Below, piece after piece: positions 37,949-50,636 of a DNA stretch of 64,000 nt. Location of the stretch: positions 23,054,501-23,118,500 of the forward strand of contig NC_088787.1 of the NCBI RefSeq assembly GCF_949628265.1. The letters are read 5' to 3'. The stretch is from Cloeon dipterum. Lineage: Eukaryota > Arthropoda > Insecta > Ephemeroptera > Baetidae. Both the position numbers and the translations under genes were made by a program. Position 1 is the first letter of the stretch. Each line of letters starts with the position of its first letter. Under the pieces are notes generated by a model. The model was given only the letters and a program-made list of their open reading frames with translations, was not told where the DNA came from and made no database searches.

Positions 37949-40796
37949 CTACAGCTTGTGTCCGCTGTGAATAGCAACAACACCGAAGGTCAGGTTCTCA
38001 TGCCGGACGAAAGCGAAGCCAGCGCGTTCAATCATGCCGGCGAATTCCTCCTGCAAAATAATGGAAAGCGACCGCATGAGTGACGAAAATGGCACACTAA
38101 ATTCACACATGGATGGATTCCGCAAAATCGGGAAATAAAGGTCGGTGCACGGGAACAAGGCGCTCGCTCGTGAGGCAAATTCACAAAGGGGTGCCGATTG
38201 CATTAGCTTTGCCAGAACTGTAGGATGGATGGAAATGAAAAATCCGCTGCTTTCACTGCTGTCGAGTTAAAATTGGCATAGTTTGCTAAAACACTCCACT
38301 GTTAATTGAGCCAGGAGTCGACTTGGGTGATCTACTCAGCTGTATACTGCTTCTAAAGTGTTATTTTATCGTTAACAAACAAAAGTTACATTGCATCACA
38401 TAGAGAAAATCGCAGTAATGCATTTCTTTAGTGTAAAAATTTAAATAAAAATGAGTTATCTCTTAGATTTTTAAAGTACTTTTGAAATTCTGCGAACCTT
38501 ATCAACAATGCTGTTAATCAATAGCTTTTTAAAATCAAGGCCGCTCGTTTTAAATCAGCAGCGAAATAAAGATCTGCATGCAACGTGTGCAAGCTTGAGG
38601 CTAATCCTTGCAGTTAACGCGAGTGATTGGCTTAGCGGTCGCGCAGAGTGGGTGTCGTTGCGCCTCTCGCGATCCATCCATCCACCCACCAGGGCAAATG
38701 AATGAGTTTTCAGCAAGCGTCCAAATATAAACGATTATTGATCAGTCGGTGTCAAGAGGGGGAAAGTGGCTTTCCGCCGCCACTGCCGCTGCTCGTGATG
38801 AAGTGGCAGGCAAGGGCACGTACCTGATTGGGAAACTGCCTGATGCTCTCGACTAGGTACTGGTAGGCCTTCCACTGGCCGGCGATCAGCTGGCCCATGA
38901 CAGGGATGGCCTGGAACGAATATTGGTCGTACAACCTGCGGACAACGACAGCGTTGATTAGTTTAGCTTCAGAGGAAACGCAGGCGCGCCCCTGGTAAAA
39001 GGACGGCGACTATTTCTGGCGCTGCGATGAACATCATTTGCCTGCTCATTTCCTCAACTCGCGAATTCAAAGAGGGGATGTTTCTCGATTTTCCCATGTC
39101 TCTCCTCGTTAAATTGTTTTTAGCCAATTCACGTTTCAAGTACAGTTTTCAATGAACAACAGTTGGAGAGAAGCTTTGATAAAGCATCGATTTGTTCGTG
39201 TTTGATGCCAAATTATTTTTCAGTGCTCGTTACAAGTTTGCTCAATTCCAGAATTTCGCACAGTTTTTCATCAACGAGGAAGGAAACATTTCAACGATAG
39301 AAAAGACAAGTCAAACGCCTGTGAATGAAAAGTATGCAACCCGCGCGACATTATAGTCATGCGTTTGGCCTAATCTGAAAATCACTAGCCTTTACTCCAA
39401 GTTTTTTCACTTCCAATCAAAAAGGGAATGAATAATTCTGAAAATATGCTAAAATTGCTTTTTCACGGTGAGTAAAGATCGGATATATTTGCGTAGAGTA
39501 AAAACAAAACAGATGAGGATTTAAGGCAAAACCGAGCGTGGGCTAGATTTGGGCACAGGGATATCGATTTACTCGCCCCCCGAAAGCGTCCATTCAAGCG
39601 CTTCTGCATGAGAGAGGAAGACCGGTTCGGGACCTGTTGAATGAGCCACACTTTTTCGAATGCCACCACGCCTGCTCACTCCATAACGTAACACTGCGGT
39701 CCGTAAAGCGATGTGTGATGTGCAGCGAATTTCGCCTTTTTTGCTGCTCATAAAAGCATCCGAAACACAATGGATGAGGCGAAAGATGTTTATTAGTTCT
39801 TTATTATGCGTAAGAGAGATGTGGAACTTTGTTGGCTTTTCCCTGTGCACGTGCCTTTCAAAAGGGATCTGAATATGACTTGTTTGGAGAAATAAAACGA
39901 ATTGAAAATTGAAATTGAAGGTAATAGTAAATTTCGCGGGAATTTTTACACATCAAAAGGTGAGCCGATTTCCGCTCCGTGTGGGATAGACTACTTGGCA
40001 AAGTACACCACACAAAGGCTCTATCTGGAATTCTGGCACTGCTGGGAAATTATACAACCCTCGGCAGCAAAGGCAAAAACGAAACCTCTGGCTCAATAAA
40101 GCAAACGCGTGCCACCCCGACTATAGCAGAAGCAAAAAAGGATCACACAAACTCGACCCCTTTGTAACATGAAAACGTGTAAAACCGAATATAAAAGTGA
40201 TGTATATGAAATATAAATAAATGTTGTCACGTTTTTCGTGCATTTCTTTTGATATTTGTAATTAAATTGAAAGTCACATTAGATTGAAAACCAAAACTCA
40301 AGATTCTAAACATATTTTCGTCCACGACTGATTCAATATTTTTCGTGTCAAGAATCGACCGTAGAATCTGATTGCAGATTGAAATAACGTATTTAATCAC
40401 GATTGCGTAAAGTGTACGACTAACAACTAACAACACAAACAGAGATGGACACATCCATTTCTATGATATTGGTTACGCCTCTAGGCTTTCCTCGTTTGAT
40501 ACTCAGCACTCGTAGAGGAACACACCGGTCGCCAGGCAGCAGTGGCATTCAATTCGACAATTCCCTAGCATGCACCGCGTGCGCAATTAACAACGCGGCG
40601 CTGAGGAGTGTGTGCAATTTTCAGGTCGTATCCTAGCCAACGCATTTGTTGCCACGTGCACCGGTTGCGGTACACGGACTTTCCATCTACTGGTCGCCCT
40701 GTCGGGCAGTTGAATTAATTTCTAGATTTTCTCCCAGATCGCTTAAATGAGTAAAAGAGCGAGCATCGAGAGCGAAACACGCAGCAAGCGAGAGTG

Positions 40797-40880
<84 letters not shown>

Positions 40881-42897
40881 CAAGTTCTGTTGCCATGGCT
40901 GCAGTCATTCCCATGGCAACATCCAGAATGGCCTGGAAAACACCTACGCCTAATACCTGACATCCTCGTTATTCTTTAAAAGGCTTTGACTTCGTCCCAT
41001 AAGTCAGTCTGCTCTCTTTGCCTCAATTGGCGCAAAATTCTCGCGGATCTGCAGCCCGCCAAAGCCGCGTGCGAGGTCCCCAACCCCAAATCAAATATAA
41101 AATAAGAGTCTTTTGTATGAGGCCACCGTTATTGCTTCTTTTCCGCCGGGAAAAAGAAAAACGAGATGATATTTTCCGTTGCCAAGTGCAACCACAGCAA
41201 CGCATTCCGACAAAAGGAAATTACATGTATATGGTTCTCCAGTTGCAAATCAATTAAAATGCCCAGGGACATGAAATCATTACGAACGATCAGACTGTAC
41301 GCTCTGATATGGCCACTTCATGGGATTGCTGCATCATTACAAAATTTAATAAGGTCCTTTTGGAGCTTAAGCAAAATTGTTATTTTGAGGGGAAGAGTGG
41401 ACATATTTTGAGAAAAGTGAGTCCCTACCATAATCTATCTCACGACAGCAAACCTTTTGGGCTGAATACCATATAAGTTGGTAAAAGGAAGCCCAGTGTC
41501 CTATATAAAACCACCTTACAAGCCATACTGAAAGCTTCTAAAATAGAGCTAAAAAATTTCACTGAAAATTATTACGCTGATAATGCAAGGGAGCAAATAG
41601 CTGTAGTTCCCACAAACTTCTTGTAAAGTGACAAAAAACAAAGTACTTGTCGCAAAAACCTGCTGTCAAATTAAAAAATGTCCTCACTCAGAAAATAGCC
41701 CGCCAAACTCAAATATTTTTTCAACTGACGATAACATAATATAGATACAAGAACCATAGCATTATACCACTTAAAATCAAGCAGCCTAATATTCATAGTT
41801 AGTCGAATACGTTTTTCGTGTAATCCATTATGAACTAATTCTGCTATAAACAATAAAGCTTGCAAGCCCACGTTATTAATTTGCGACATGTTTGGTGTGC
41901 GAGTTTTTGAAAGTTGTTCACTCTCAGGAGGTCACCTATCTTGAAATAAATGCAAGGATCAAAATAAAAAATCGCCGCAATAATTTGGTTGAAGAGAAAG
42001 ATCTTTTTTGGAAGTATGCCAGAGCCAATGCAAAATATCACACTCACCATCTCAAATTTTCATTCTGAACTTGGCTGAATTCGAGACACATGAACTGACC
42101 ACCAGGCTTCAACACTCTGTAGGCTTCTTTCAGGGCCTGCATAATGTTATAAAGAAATTTAATATCTCTCCAGTTCTTTCATGCTTATTATGCGTACTTT
42201 ATCAATGTGAGTGACATTTCTAATGCCAAACGCAATAGTGTAAGAATCATAGGTGTTGTCTGCTATCGAAGAAAGGCATTCAGCGTTACCCTGCAGCCAC
42301 TCCATACCAGAAAAGCCCAGTTCTGATGCTCTTTTCCGGCCAACGTCCAACATTGCTTGATTGATATCACAGACGGTTATACCACTTCCATCGCTGTTTC
42401 TGAGATATTGTGCAATTCTGAAAGCTATGTCACCTAAAATCAAATTGCAGAGATTCGTCAAATATATTCAAACAAATTAATTGAATGCAGTTCCTAACCT
42501 GTTCCACCAGCAACGTCTAAAATTTTGCAGGGTTTGCTTGGTGCTAACCTGTCCACAAAAATGTCCTTCCAGAGTCTGTGGATTCCAAAACTCATGGCAT
42601 CATTCATTTTATCATATGACTGGGCAACTTCTTCAAAGACTTCATACACTGTATGGAAAAACAGAATTAAATCAGCGTGTCTTAATCAACTGGCTGCAGT
42701 ATGATTTTGTAACCTTTGTCAGCTTTTTCGCTCTCTTTGACAGTTTGAAATCCAAAATGGGTTTCATTGCTCTCTTTAGATGAATTACTCCACTCTGCGC
42801 CGGCACTTTCTTGATGGACGTATTGTGAGCGGCACGTAACTCTCTTTGCACGGCAAAATGTTCGTAATAACAGTGATCTTCTAATTAAACTCGCCAT
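37949..42897 (-). CDS. Coq5: Ubiquinone biosynthesis C-methyltransferase, mitochondrial
   Basis: Six coding exons, right to left: 42897-42714, 42648-42499, 42433-42198, 42136-42048, 38935-38824, 38050-37949; 290 residues. The N terminus ([19 protein letters not shown]) is basic with no acids, a typical mitochondrial presequence. The class I SAM-methyltransferase core follows: motif [10 protein letters not shown], the loop [27 protein letters not shown] and YQYLVESI. Known reaction: SAM-dependent C-methylation of 2-polyprenyl-6-methoxy-1,4-benzoquinol in the matrix-facing CoQ synthome. An in-frame upstream ATG at 42924 is possible, but the 42897 start has the better targeting sequence. One intron (38936-42047) is far longer than the rest. 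The 5' end is divergent from Dna2, 425 bp away. Confidence 0.95.
40799..40877. repeat. (GA)n microsatellite
   Basis: About 78 bp of uninterrupted GA, in the 3.1 kb Coq5 intron. It is a candidate GAGA-factor binding tract. Confidence 0.97.
40889..40920. promoter_or_regulatory. Palindrome of two X-box half sites
   Basis: GTTGCCATGG and its exact complement CCATGGCAAC lie 12 nt apart. Each holds an RFX half site (GTTGCC / GGCAAC). RFX proteins bind such inverted half sites, though usually with only 0-3 nt between them. Confidence 0.3.
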
Positions 42898-42900
42898 TTT
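42892..42900 (-). promoter_or_regulatory. YY1-like motif over the Coq5 start codon
   Basis: AAAATGGCG on the minus strand includes the initiator ATG. It is the same arrangement as in Kdm2. Confidence 0.35.
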
Positions 42901-43321
42901 ATCACACAATGATTTTGAGTGCAAAGCCAGGCAAAGACAGAAAAAAAGAATTGATAAACTGACTCAGACTCGGCAAGTTTTGTAAATCAGATGAGAATAC
43001 TTAGCTTATTTTGATTTTAAAGTTATGAGGAAGAAGAAGGTTCGACAGAGAGTTATGTATCGGAATAAATATTTCAACGCTGGCCTTAACTGCGGGCAGT
43101 CAAGTACTCAAAATAAAACGCTGATCCTCATAGAAACCCTTCTCTCCCACCACCAGCTGTCAAAGTGTAGGAACTGGATGGGAGGAACCAGTCACATGGA
43201 TGGTTAAATGGCAATATTCTTCGCGCCTTAATTTTTCATCACTGCCACAATCTATGTTGACAAAGAAAGGCTTGAGAATTGATAAAGAAGTCGAGAGGGT
43301 TGATAAGCTAGTACGCAAAAG
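42898..43321. promoter_or_regulatory. Divergent promoter region of Coq5 and Dna2
   Basis: The 424 bp separating the two start codons. No TATA box is evident. It must hold both promoters and both 5' UTRs. Confidence 0.4.
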
Positions 43322-46300
43322 ATGTCAAAATCAATTCCAACCAAATCTAAGAAAAATATGAACTTGGTGAGTATTTTTAAATCGTTGAGAAATACATAAT
43401 ATATAATTATATGTTTAGAATAACAAACGCGCGTTGCGTGTGTCGAAAGTCTCATCAATTTTATCTGATTAAATTTTTAAAATAATTATGTTGTATGACA
43501 GTTGTGGCCAAAATTTTAGTACATATGTGTCCATAAACGTATTATGTAAATACATACCATACTTTGAATAATGTATGTAACATTATTTAATTTAAACTTA
43601 ATCATGCAACACGTTAATTCATAATAATAATTTATAAATCTGCTCGGTTCTTGCATTTTTTAAATTACTTTCTTCATTGATGTTTCAATTGGGGTAAATT
43701 CCATTCTGACAATTTTAACTTAAGCTTTCATATATTTTGTATGTATGTATTAATTATAATATTACACCACCTCTTCTGCATTAAAAATACTTCATTATAT
43801 TTATCTAACTAAATTATCATTCACAGGCACCTGACGGCTCAAAGCAATATCAGCGAACCTTGAAAAATTATTTCACCAGCATTTCATCCAAAAAAATTGG
43901 ACCTGGAGGGGACAATAGATTGCCAAAAAGCAATGCTGATGAAAATGTAATTGCGAAATGATTTTTTTTTGTTCCTGTAGCTAACGTTAACCATTTGTTA
44001 TTTTTTTCAGATGGTCAAAGATTGCAGAGAAAATGTAACAACTAGTGTCATTCCTATAAGCTCTCACGAAATCAAGCAGCCACAGTCCGCGCCAGAGGCA
44101 TTGAAAGAGAAACCATTAATTCCTCAAAGAGACATTTCACAGACTAATTCGCCTGTGAAAAAGAAAATTAAATTGGACAGCGATGCTGATAATAAATGCA
44201 CCCAAAATCAGAGTTTGGAAAAAGAAGTCAGGTGGCAGCAAGTGGAGGCTGAATTAAAGGAGGTTGCTTCGTTGATGGACGATATGTCAGACTTGGAATT
44301 TTTCAGTGAAGATGAAATTGAGTCGAGCGGCGACAAACTGTAATTATTACTTGTCCCTTAATATGATATTCAAAATATTTACATAAATACTCAAAAGCAA
44401 AATTAGTGCAGAAGAACTGGATCTCTCTTCAATTCAGAGGTGCATAGTGTTCAGTGTGGAAGCTGGCCCAACTGGAACTAAACTTGTTCAGCTGTCATCA
44501 TTTAGCAACAAAGATCTCACAGCAACTTGCTCAATAAGTGGCTCTTGGTGAGACCCTTAATTGTGTTCATAACCATGAAAAATATTAAATTCTTTATCTA
44601 GGGCTTGGGAAAGTGACCTGAGTGAAAGCAGCATAATCAATGTGAGAGCATTGAAGACATCAGGCCAGTGGATGGTTTTTGACGACCCAAGTGACTATTG
44701 CATGCTGGTTGAAGAGCCAGATCTGCTGCTCAGCTGCACAACCGTTATGTCGGCTCTCCGTTGCAGAAGGGCCGCCGTTCTCTCTGAGCTGTTCAAGGGT
44801 CTTGGGATGGAAGACCGAGGGGGCTACCTTGCCCTTGGCAAGCTCATGCATGAAGTCACTCAACAGGTAACAATTCAAAATACTGCAGCTTTTTTATTTG
44901 TGTGCAGTCCCTGAAAATTATAAATTACTTTTAACACTCCTGTTTTTGTGAATGCGTTTATATAAGGGACAAAATTTCATAATACCCAGTAGAGTTGAAA
45001 TGTGTTGATGATGAACTGTTCAATTCTTCCAGTGTTTGTCAGAAAAAGTGCAGTCTCAGTACTCTGTGGAGCAGATCTTTGAGTCGTTGCTGAAAAATCC
45101 TAGGATAATTTTTGACTTATATTCAATGCAAAACGACCTAGTAAAACTGAGGGAAGCAGCGCAACCCTACTTTAGCAGCATTGCAAAGTAACTAGTAACC
45201 GGTTTTATATGCAAGAGATTCTAATATTATGCGATTCTAAGGTTTTTGGAGCAACACGCTTCTCCTGGAAACTTCTTGAGCAGTGACCTGCTCTCTGAAT
45301 CCTCTAAACGAGGAAGTGACGTTTGGCCGGGCAAAATCCATGAAATTACAGACATTGAGGACACAATTTGGATGCCTCAGTTTGGTCTGAAGGGAAAGCT
45401 TGATTTGACGGGCTCGGTTAAACATCAAAAGAATATGAACAATCACTATGTAAGAACAAATTAATCGATCATTAAAAATATGTTGCTAATGAGTAATTTC
45501 TCTATCTAAGGACGTTCCTTTGGAGCTGAAAACTGGTAGAATGGACACAGATCAAGTGTCTCACAGGGGCCAACTAATCCTGTATACAGCCATGATGGCA
45601 GAGGCTGATAAAAAACCAGTTGAGCATGGACTGCTCGTCTATTTGAAGTATTTTCGAGCTTTTATTTAAATCATTGACTTCACTGTTCCTGTGAATAGGG
45701 GCTGTGCGGTCAAAGAAGTGCGAGCAAACAGTGGTGAGATCAGGGATGCGATCATCCTCCGTAATGAATTAGCAAAAGCGATTAGGGGAAGACCAGAGAT
45801 TTTGGTAGATGATGAGAGCAACCCTGAGAAGAAATACTTGAAACCAGCCAAGTTGCCAGCTCCTATAAAGAGACCGAGGGAATGTGTCAGATGTCCTTAT
45901 TTTGAGGTTGTGTGAAATATTTTTTTAAATCAAAATGCGTCTTTTAACAAAAGATCTATTTATGATTAAGGTGTGCACGGCATACTCTACAAAGGAAGAT
46001 TATCACAGTCCAGTGCAGCAGGAGAGGCTGAAAGAGCGCAAAGAAAACTTGACTGAGAGTCACATCAACTACTTCATTCACTGGGTGTGCCTTACACAAC
46101 TCGAGGAACAAGACTGCGTGGTCAATTTGGAGGCTCTTTGGACCAAATCCCCTTCTGAGAGGTATTTTATTAGTTAATTATATTGTATGATGACTGATTA
46201 TTTATTAAATGAATTAGTAATATTAACAGTTATTATTATTTCATATTTAGTCACTGTTTTGTGAATTGAAATTTAACCTTATTTATGAAACAATATATCA

Positions 46301-48983
46301 GAAAATTAAGTTTTGAAATGGCTGTCATTGAGTAAAACTGCCCTTGTTGAATATTTTTAGAGAATTAGAGAAAAAAGGCTGCATCAGTGACCTGGACATT
46401 AAGTCGTGTGTCAAGGACGACCTACAGTTCATCACCACCCTGGTTAGATCAGAGAATGCCAAGTGCAATGGAAATTTATGCTCCGCAGGACTTAGAGCTG
46501 GTGATTTTGTTGTGTTTGGAAACAAGCAGAGAATTGTCCTCAGTCTTGGCACAATCAGGAGTGTCACTAATGACAGTGTTGAACTCGTTGTGGACAAGTA
46601 AAGCCTACTGCAGTTCAGGCACAGTTTTTACTGATTATTTGTTTAAATCAACAGAGACTTTTCCAAACGATATGGAACCAAAAACTACTCCCTGGACATG
46701 TACAAATCCAACAAGATGCTCACCACAAAACTGGTTTCCCTTGCAAGTCTATTAGCTGATGATGACAATGCTTTTAAGCTAAGACAGCTTGTCATTGATA
46801 GGCATGTGTTAAAATTTCTGTTTTTATGAATTAGAGAGAGCTTTATGTTCTTACTCTTGGGATTGCTTTAAAAATAATATATGACAATCTATTAAAAAGT
46901 TTTGTTATTTCAGGATTGAACCAAAATTTGTGGAAGCTGACTTTTCACACTTGTTTAAAACCATACCAGATGTGCTTGAAAAGCTAAATGATGACCAGAA
47001 ACTGTGCGTGCAGAAAGTGCTAGAGGCCCAGGACTATGTCCTCATCCAAGGCCTCCCCGGAAGTGGTAAAATCATCCTTGATTCCTCGATTATTTTAATT
47101 ATTAACTCACTTCTCTGTAGGGAAAACGTTCACCATAGTTGCTCTTATAAGAATACTGGCTACTCTTGGCTTCTCAGTCCTGGTTACCAGCCACACAAAT
47201 TCTGCTGTTGACAATGTCTTGTGTCGCCTTCTTCCCTTTAACCTCAACATATTACGCCTCGGGGCTTCCAGCAAGTTTGCGCCTGGTCTCAAAGAGCACA
47301 CAGAAGCTGCCCTGACAGCTAAGGCATCTAATATCAGCGAGTTAGAACTCCTTCTTCAAGAAAAGGTATGGTCAGCATGTACCTTAGACAAGTATGGGTA
47401 CTTAAATGTTTTTTGGGATAAATAATCATGAGAAGACTCCATCTTCTTGCACCAAGCCATTTTTTCTCTGCCCAGTATTTATCCCATGTATCTAGAGTCA
47501 CTAGATGAATGGTAAATATCAAGATATTTTGAAAGTGGTCAGTCCTGATGCAGTGAAAGAAAGCTGCAGATGTGGTCTAGGTGCACGCAAAATTTTATGG
47601 TCAGAGCTTATTGAGTTCCCGTTTTGATTTGAAATATGTATTATTATTTTTTATTTTAAATCATACCAAGTAAATTCAGGCATAGAATTCCAACAAAGTT
47701 GCAATACATCTTCAGTTCAATTCAAAATAAGTTTTGTTCTCTATTTGCCTTAAAGTAATAACACGGTGGTTATGTTTGTATATTTGAAAATTATGTAGCT
47801 GCTGTTAATTAAAAATTATTTTTAGAGTATCATTGGCGTGACATGCACAAGTGCCAACCATCCAGTTCTGAAGCGCCGGCTCTTTGATTACTGCATCATT
47901 GATGAAGCAACTCAGGTGCCGCAACCATCTGCGATCTCCGCTTTGCTGCGGGCCAAGCGGTTCGTTCTGGTAGGTGACCCTGCTCAGTTACAACCCGTGG
48001 TCACCAACAAGGACGCTAAGGCGCTAGGAATGGAGGAGACAATCTTTGAGCGACTCCAGACTACACAGAACACTGCCATTCTTGGTCTACAGTACCGCAT
48101 GAACGCTTCAATCTGTGACTTGGCCAACAAGATCACATACAAGGGAGCACTCAAGTGTGGCAATGACAAAGTTGCGAAATCAACCTTCAAACTACCCAAT
48201 CCAGCTGTGAGTTCTGATTTTAACATCAGAAGGCTAATCAGGCTAATATTAATTTGTGGCTCTCACTACATTATTCAAAATTAATGAATTTTTATCATTA
48301 ATATTAAATTGAATTTCACTGGTTAACTATTGAGCTTTTAGGTGCTAGAGGCGGCTAAGTCCTGGGTGAGGAAAGTTTTGTGCCATCATAATGGAGTAGT
48401 CTTTTTGGACACTGGTAAAACTAAAATTGGGACCAATCCAGAAGATAAGAGTGAAGATGTTTCTAACTTAAAAGAAGCTAACCTTGTCACTGCTATCGTC
48501 AACACAATGATCAAGGTAACTAGTGCTTATTCCCAAAACCATTGTAATTAGCGAGTAACTTTAGGGCGGCATCTCGAGTCAGGATATTGGCGTGATGACC
48601 CCATTCAGAAGACAAGTGGCAGTCATCTCATCTTGCATGCCAATTGACGACCTCGACATTTCAACGGTCGACCAGTTTCAAGGAAAGGACAAAGAAGTCT
48701 GTCTCATTTCATTTGCGAAGTCCTTTGATGAAAATTCAGACAATGTCAAGGTAAGCCAAAAGCAAATTCATTGTTTCCCAGCAGAATTTCACAGTAATAT
48801 TTTCAGAGAGGTGGGATTTTGACTGATTTCAAGAGACTTACTGTAGCGATCACAAGAGCTAGGGTGAAACTGATTTTGGTTGGTGATTTTACTTCGCTTG
48901 TGTGTTTTGAACCACTGCAAAAGCTCAAAGATGCCATTGGAGAAAACAATATAGTCAGTCTGGATCAGAAGGCTGATTTTTGA
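43322..48983 (+). CDS. Dna2: DNA replication helicase/nuclease Dna2
   Basis: Eighteen exons: 43322-43366, 43827-43946, 44011-44339, 44407-44547, 44602-44866, 45033-45187, 45242-45449, 45511-45647, 45699-45906, 45971-46161, 46361-46597, 46655-46801, 46914-47065, 47121-47365, 47826-48206, 48342-48515, 48565-48750, 48807-48983; 3498 nt, 1165 residues. The RecB-like nuclease has KLDLTG and PLELKTG. Fe-S cysteines are one in ALRCRRAAVL plus C-x2-C-x5-C (CVRCPYFEVC). SF1B helicase motifs: GLPGSGKT (split by an intron), IIDEATQ, GDPAQLQP, LQYRMN, VDQFQGKDKE and AITRAR. Known role: trims long 5' flaps in Okazaki-fragment maturation and resects double-strand breaks, with RPA. A PIP-box lies near residue 24. 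Intron 12 uses a GC donor (AG then GCATGT); the alternative GT two residues later breaks the alignment to human LIVDFREPQF. Confidence 0.95.
43851..43874 (+). other. PIP-box (PCNA-binding motif) coding segment in Dna2
   Basis: Codons read QRTLKNYF, an exact Q-x-x-L-x-x-Y-F consensus, in a Ser/Lys-rich and presumably disordered N terminus. This fits recruitment to PCNA at replication forks. It has not been tested here. Confidence 0.6.
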
Positions 48984-49016
48984 TAGGTTTCTTTGCTGAA
49001 TTATATTTTTCTACTT

Positions 49017-49022
49017 AATAAA
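49017..49022 (+). terminator. Poly(A) signal of Dna2
   Basis: AATAAA 34 nt after the stop, with a second near 49053. The stop of the convergent RpS15 lies at 49097, so the 3' ends are nearly touching. Confidence 0.6.
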
Positions 49023-49096
49023 TTTGATCTTTAAAAAAATTGTGTTTGAATTAATAAAACGCTCAAGTTTAAGTTTTGAACCAAAAATGAGGAATT

Positions 49097-49883
<787 letters not shown>

Positions 49884-50378
49884 GGTTGCTGTGAGTCGAT
49901 TTCAACGAAGAAACACGATGTTCACACACACACACACACTATGTTTGGAATGAGGGAGTGGGGGAACGGGGAGCCTTGAGTGGGCCAGGCTGTGGATGGA
50001 ATACATTCAAGGAGGTTTTACTTCCAACACAGCGGTGGATCCCTTTCCAAACGAGTTAACAAACCTATGTATATTAATATAAAATAAAAAATAAAATAAT
50101 TATGTTAGCATTATGTTTTGATTACTGGCAAGTAACTCGAATATAATGCGGCATAATTGAAAAAAAATATGCAAATAGCCTTCTCTAAAATTTATTTTCT
50201 TTCAGTTTGGTAGCTCAAAGGACTTGAGCTAGACGAATTATTTCACTAATTGAGTACACTTCAAGGAGGCTTCCACAAGTTTCCATGGCAACATCCAATC
50301 AGAGTGCTGGAATGTCTTTTCCTTTCGCTGTGCTCGCAGATTTATTTATTATTCACTTGTTCTGTCAATGACCTGTTA
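49884..50378. promoter_or_regulatory. Divergent promoter region of RpS15 and myosin IX
   Basis: Contains a short CA repeat (49921-49938), an AT-rich stretch, an X-box (50279-50292) and a CCAAT box directly after it. No other gene is present. Confidence 0.45.
50279..50292 (+). promoter_or_regulatory. RFX X-box next to a CCAAT box
   Basis: GTTTCCATGGCAAC differs at one base from the ideal palindrome GTTGCCATGGCAAC. ATCCAATCAG follows immediately (CCAAT at 50295-50299), giving an X-Y box-like pair. It lies upstream of both RpS15 and Myo9. Confidence 0.45.
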
Positions 50379-50379
50379 T

Positions 50380-50472
50380 GTACAGCTGTAAGGCGTTCGA
50401 GGAGAGAACGAAATTAATGCCGTAATGACGCCGCAATGTTAGCACCCAACACGTTGCCGTCCGCAAAAACGG
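50380..50472 (+). other. Probable 5' UTR exon of myosin IX
   Basis: A GC-richer segment ends at a strong donor (ACGG then GTGAGT at 50473). The first coding exon is preceded by an acceptor (CCGCAG, exon from 50613), so a short 5' UTR intron of about 140 nt is likely. The left end is a guess. Confidence 0.4.
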
Positions 50473-50636
50473 GTGAGTTTGACCACTGACGGCGCCAACC
50501 TGAGCCAGTTGGTCAGAATTTCGGACTGCAGTGCGCGCTCGGCGTCTGAGACCCGACGTCCTTGATTCCACGCCCAGCCAACAAGTGCTCCATTAATCAA
50601 GCTTTTCCGCAGGTGCCAATATGTAAAAACAACGCG

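Larger units (their letters stand above)
38936..42047 (-). other. Large Coq5 intron (3.1 kb)
   Basis: No nested gene is supportable on either strand. It contains an 80 bp GA microsatellite (40801-40877) followed at once by an X-box-like palindrome (40889-40920). Confidence 0.65.
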
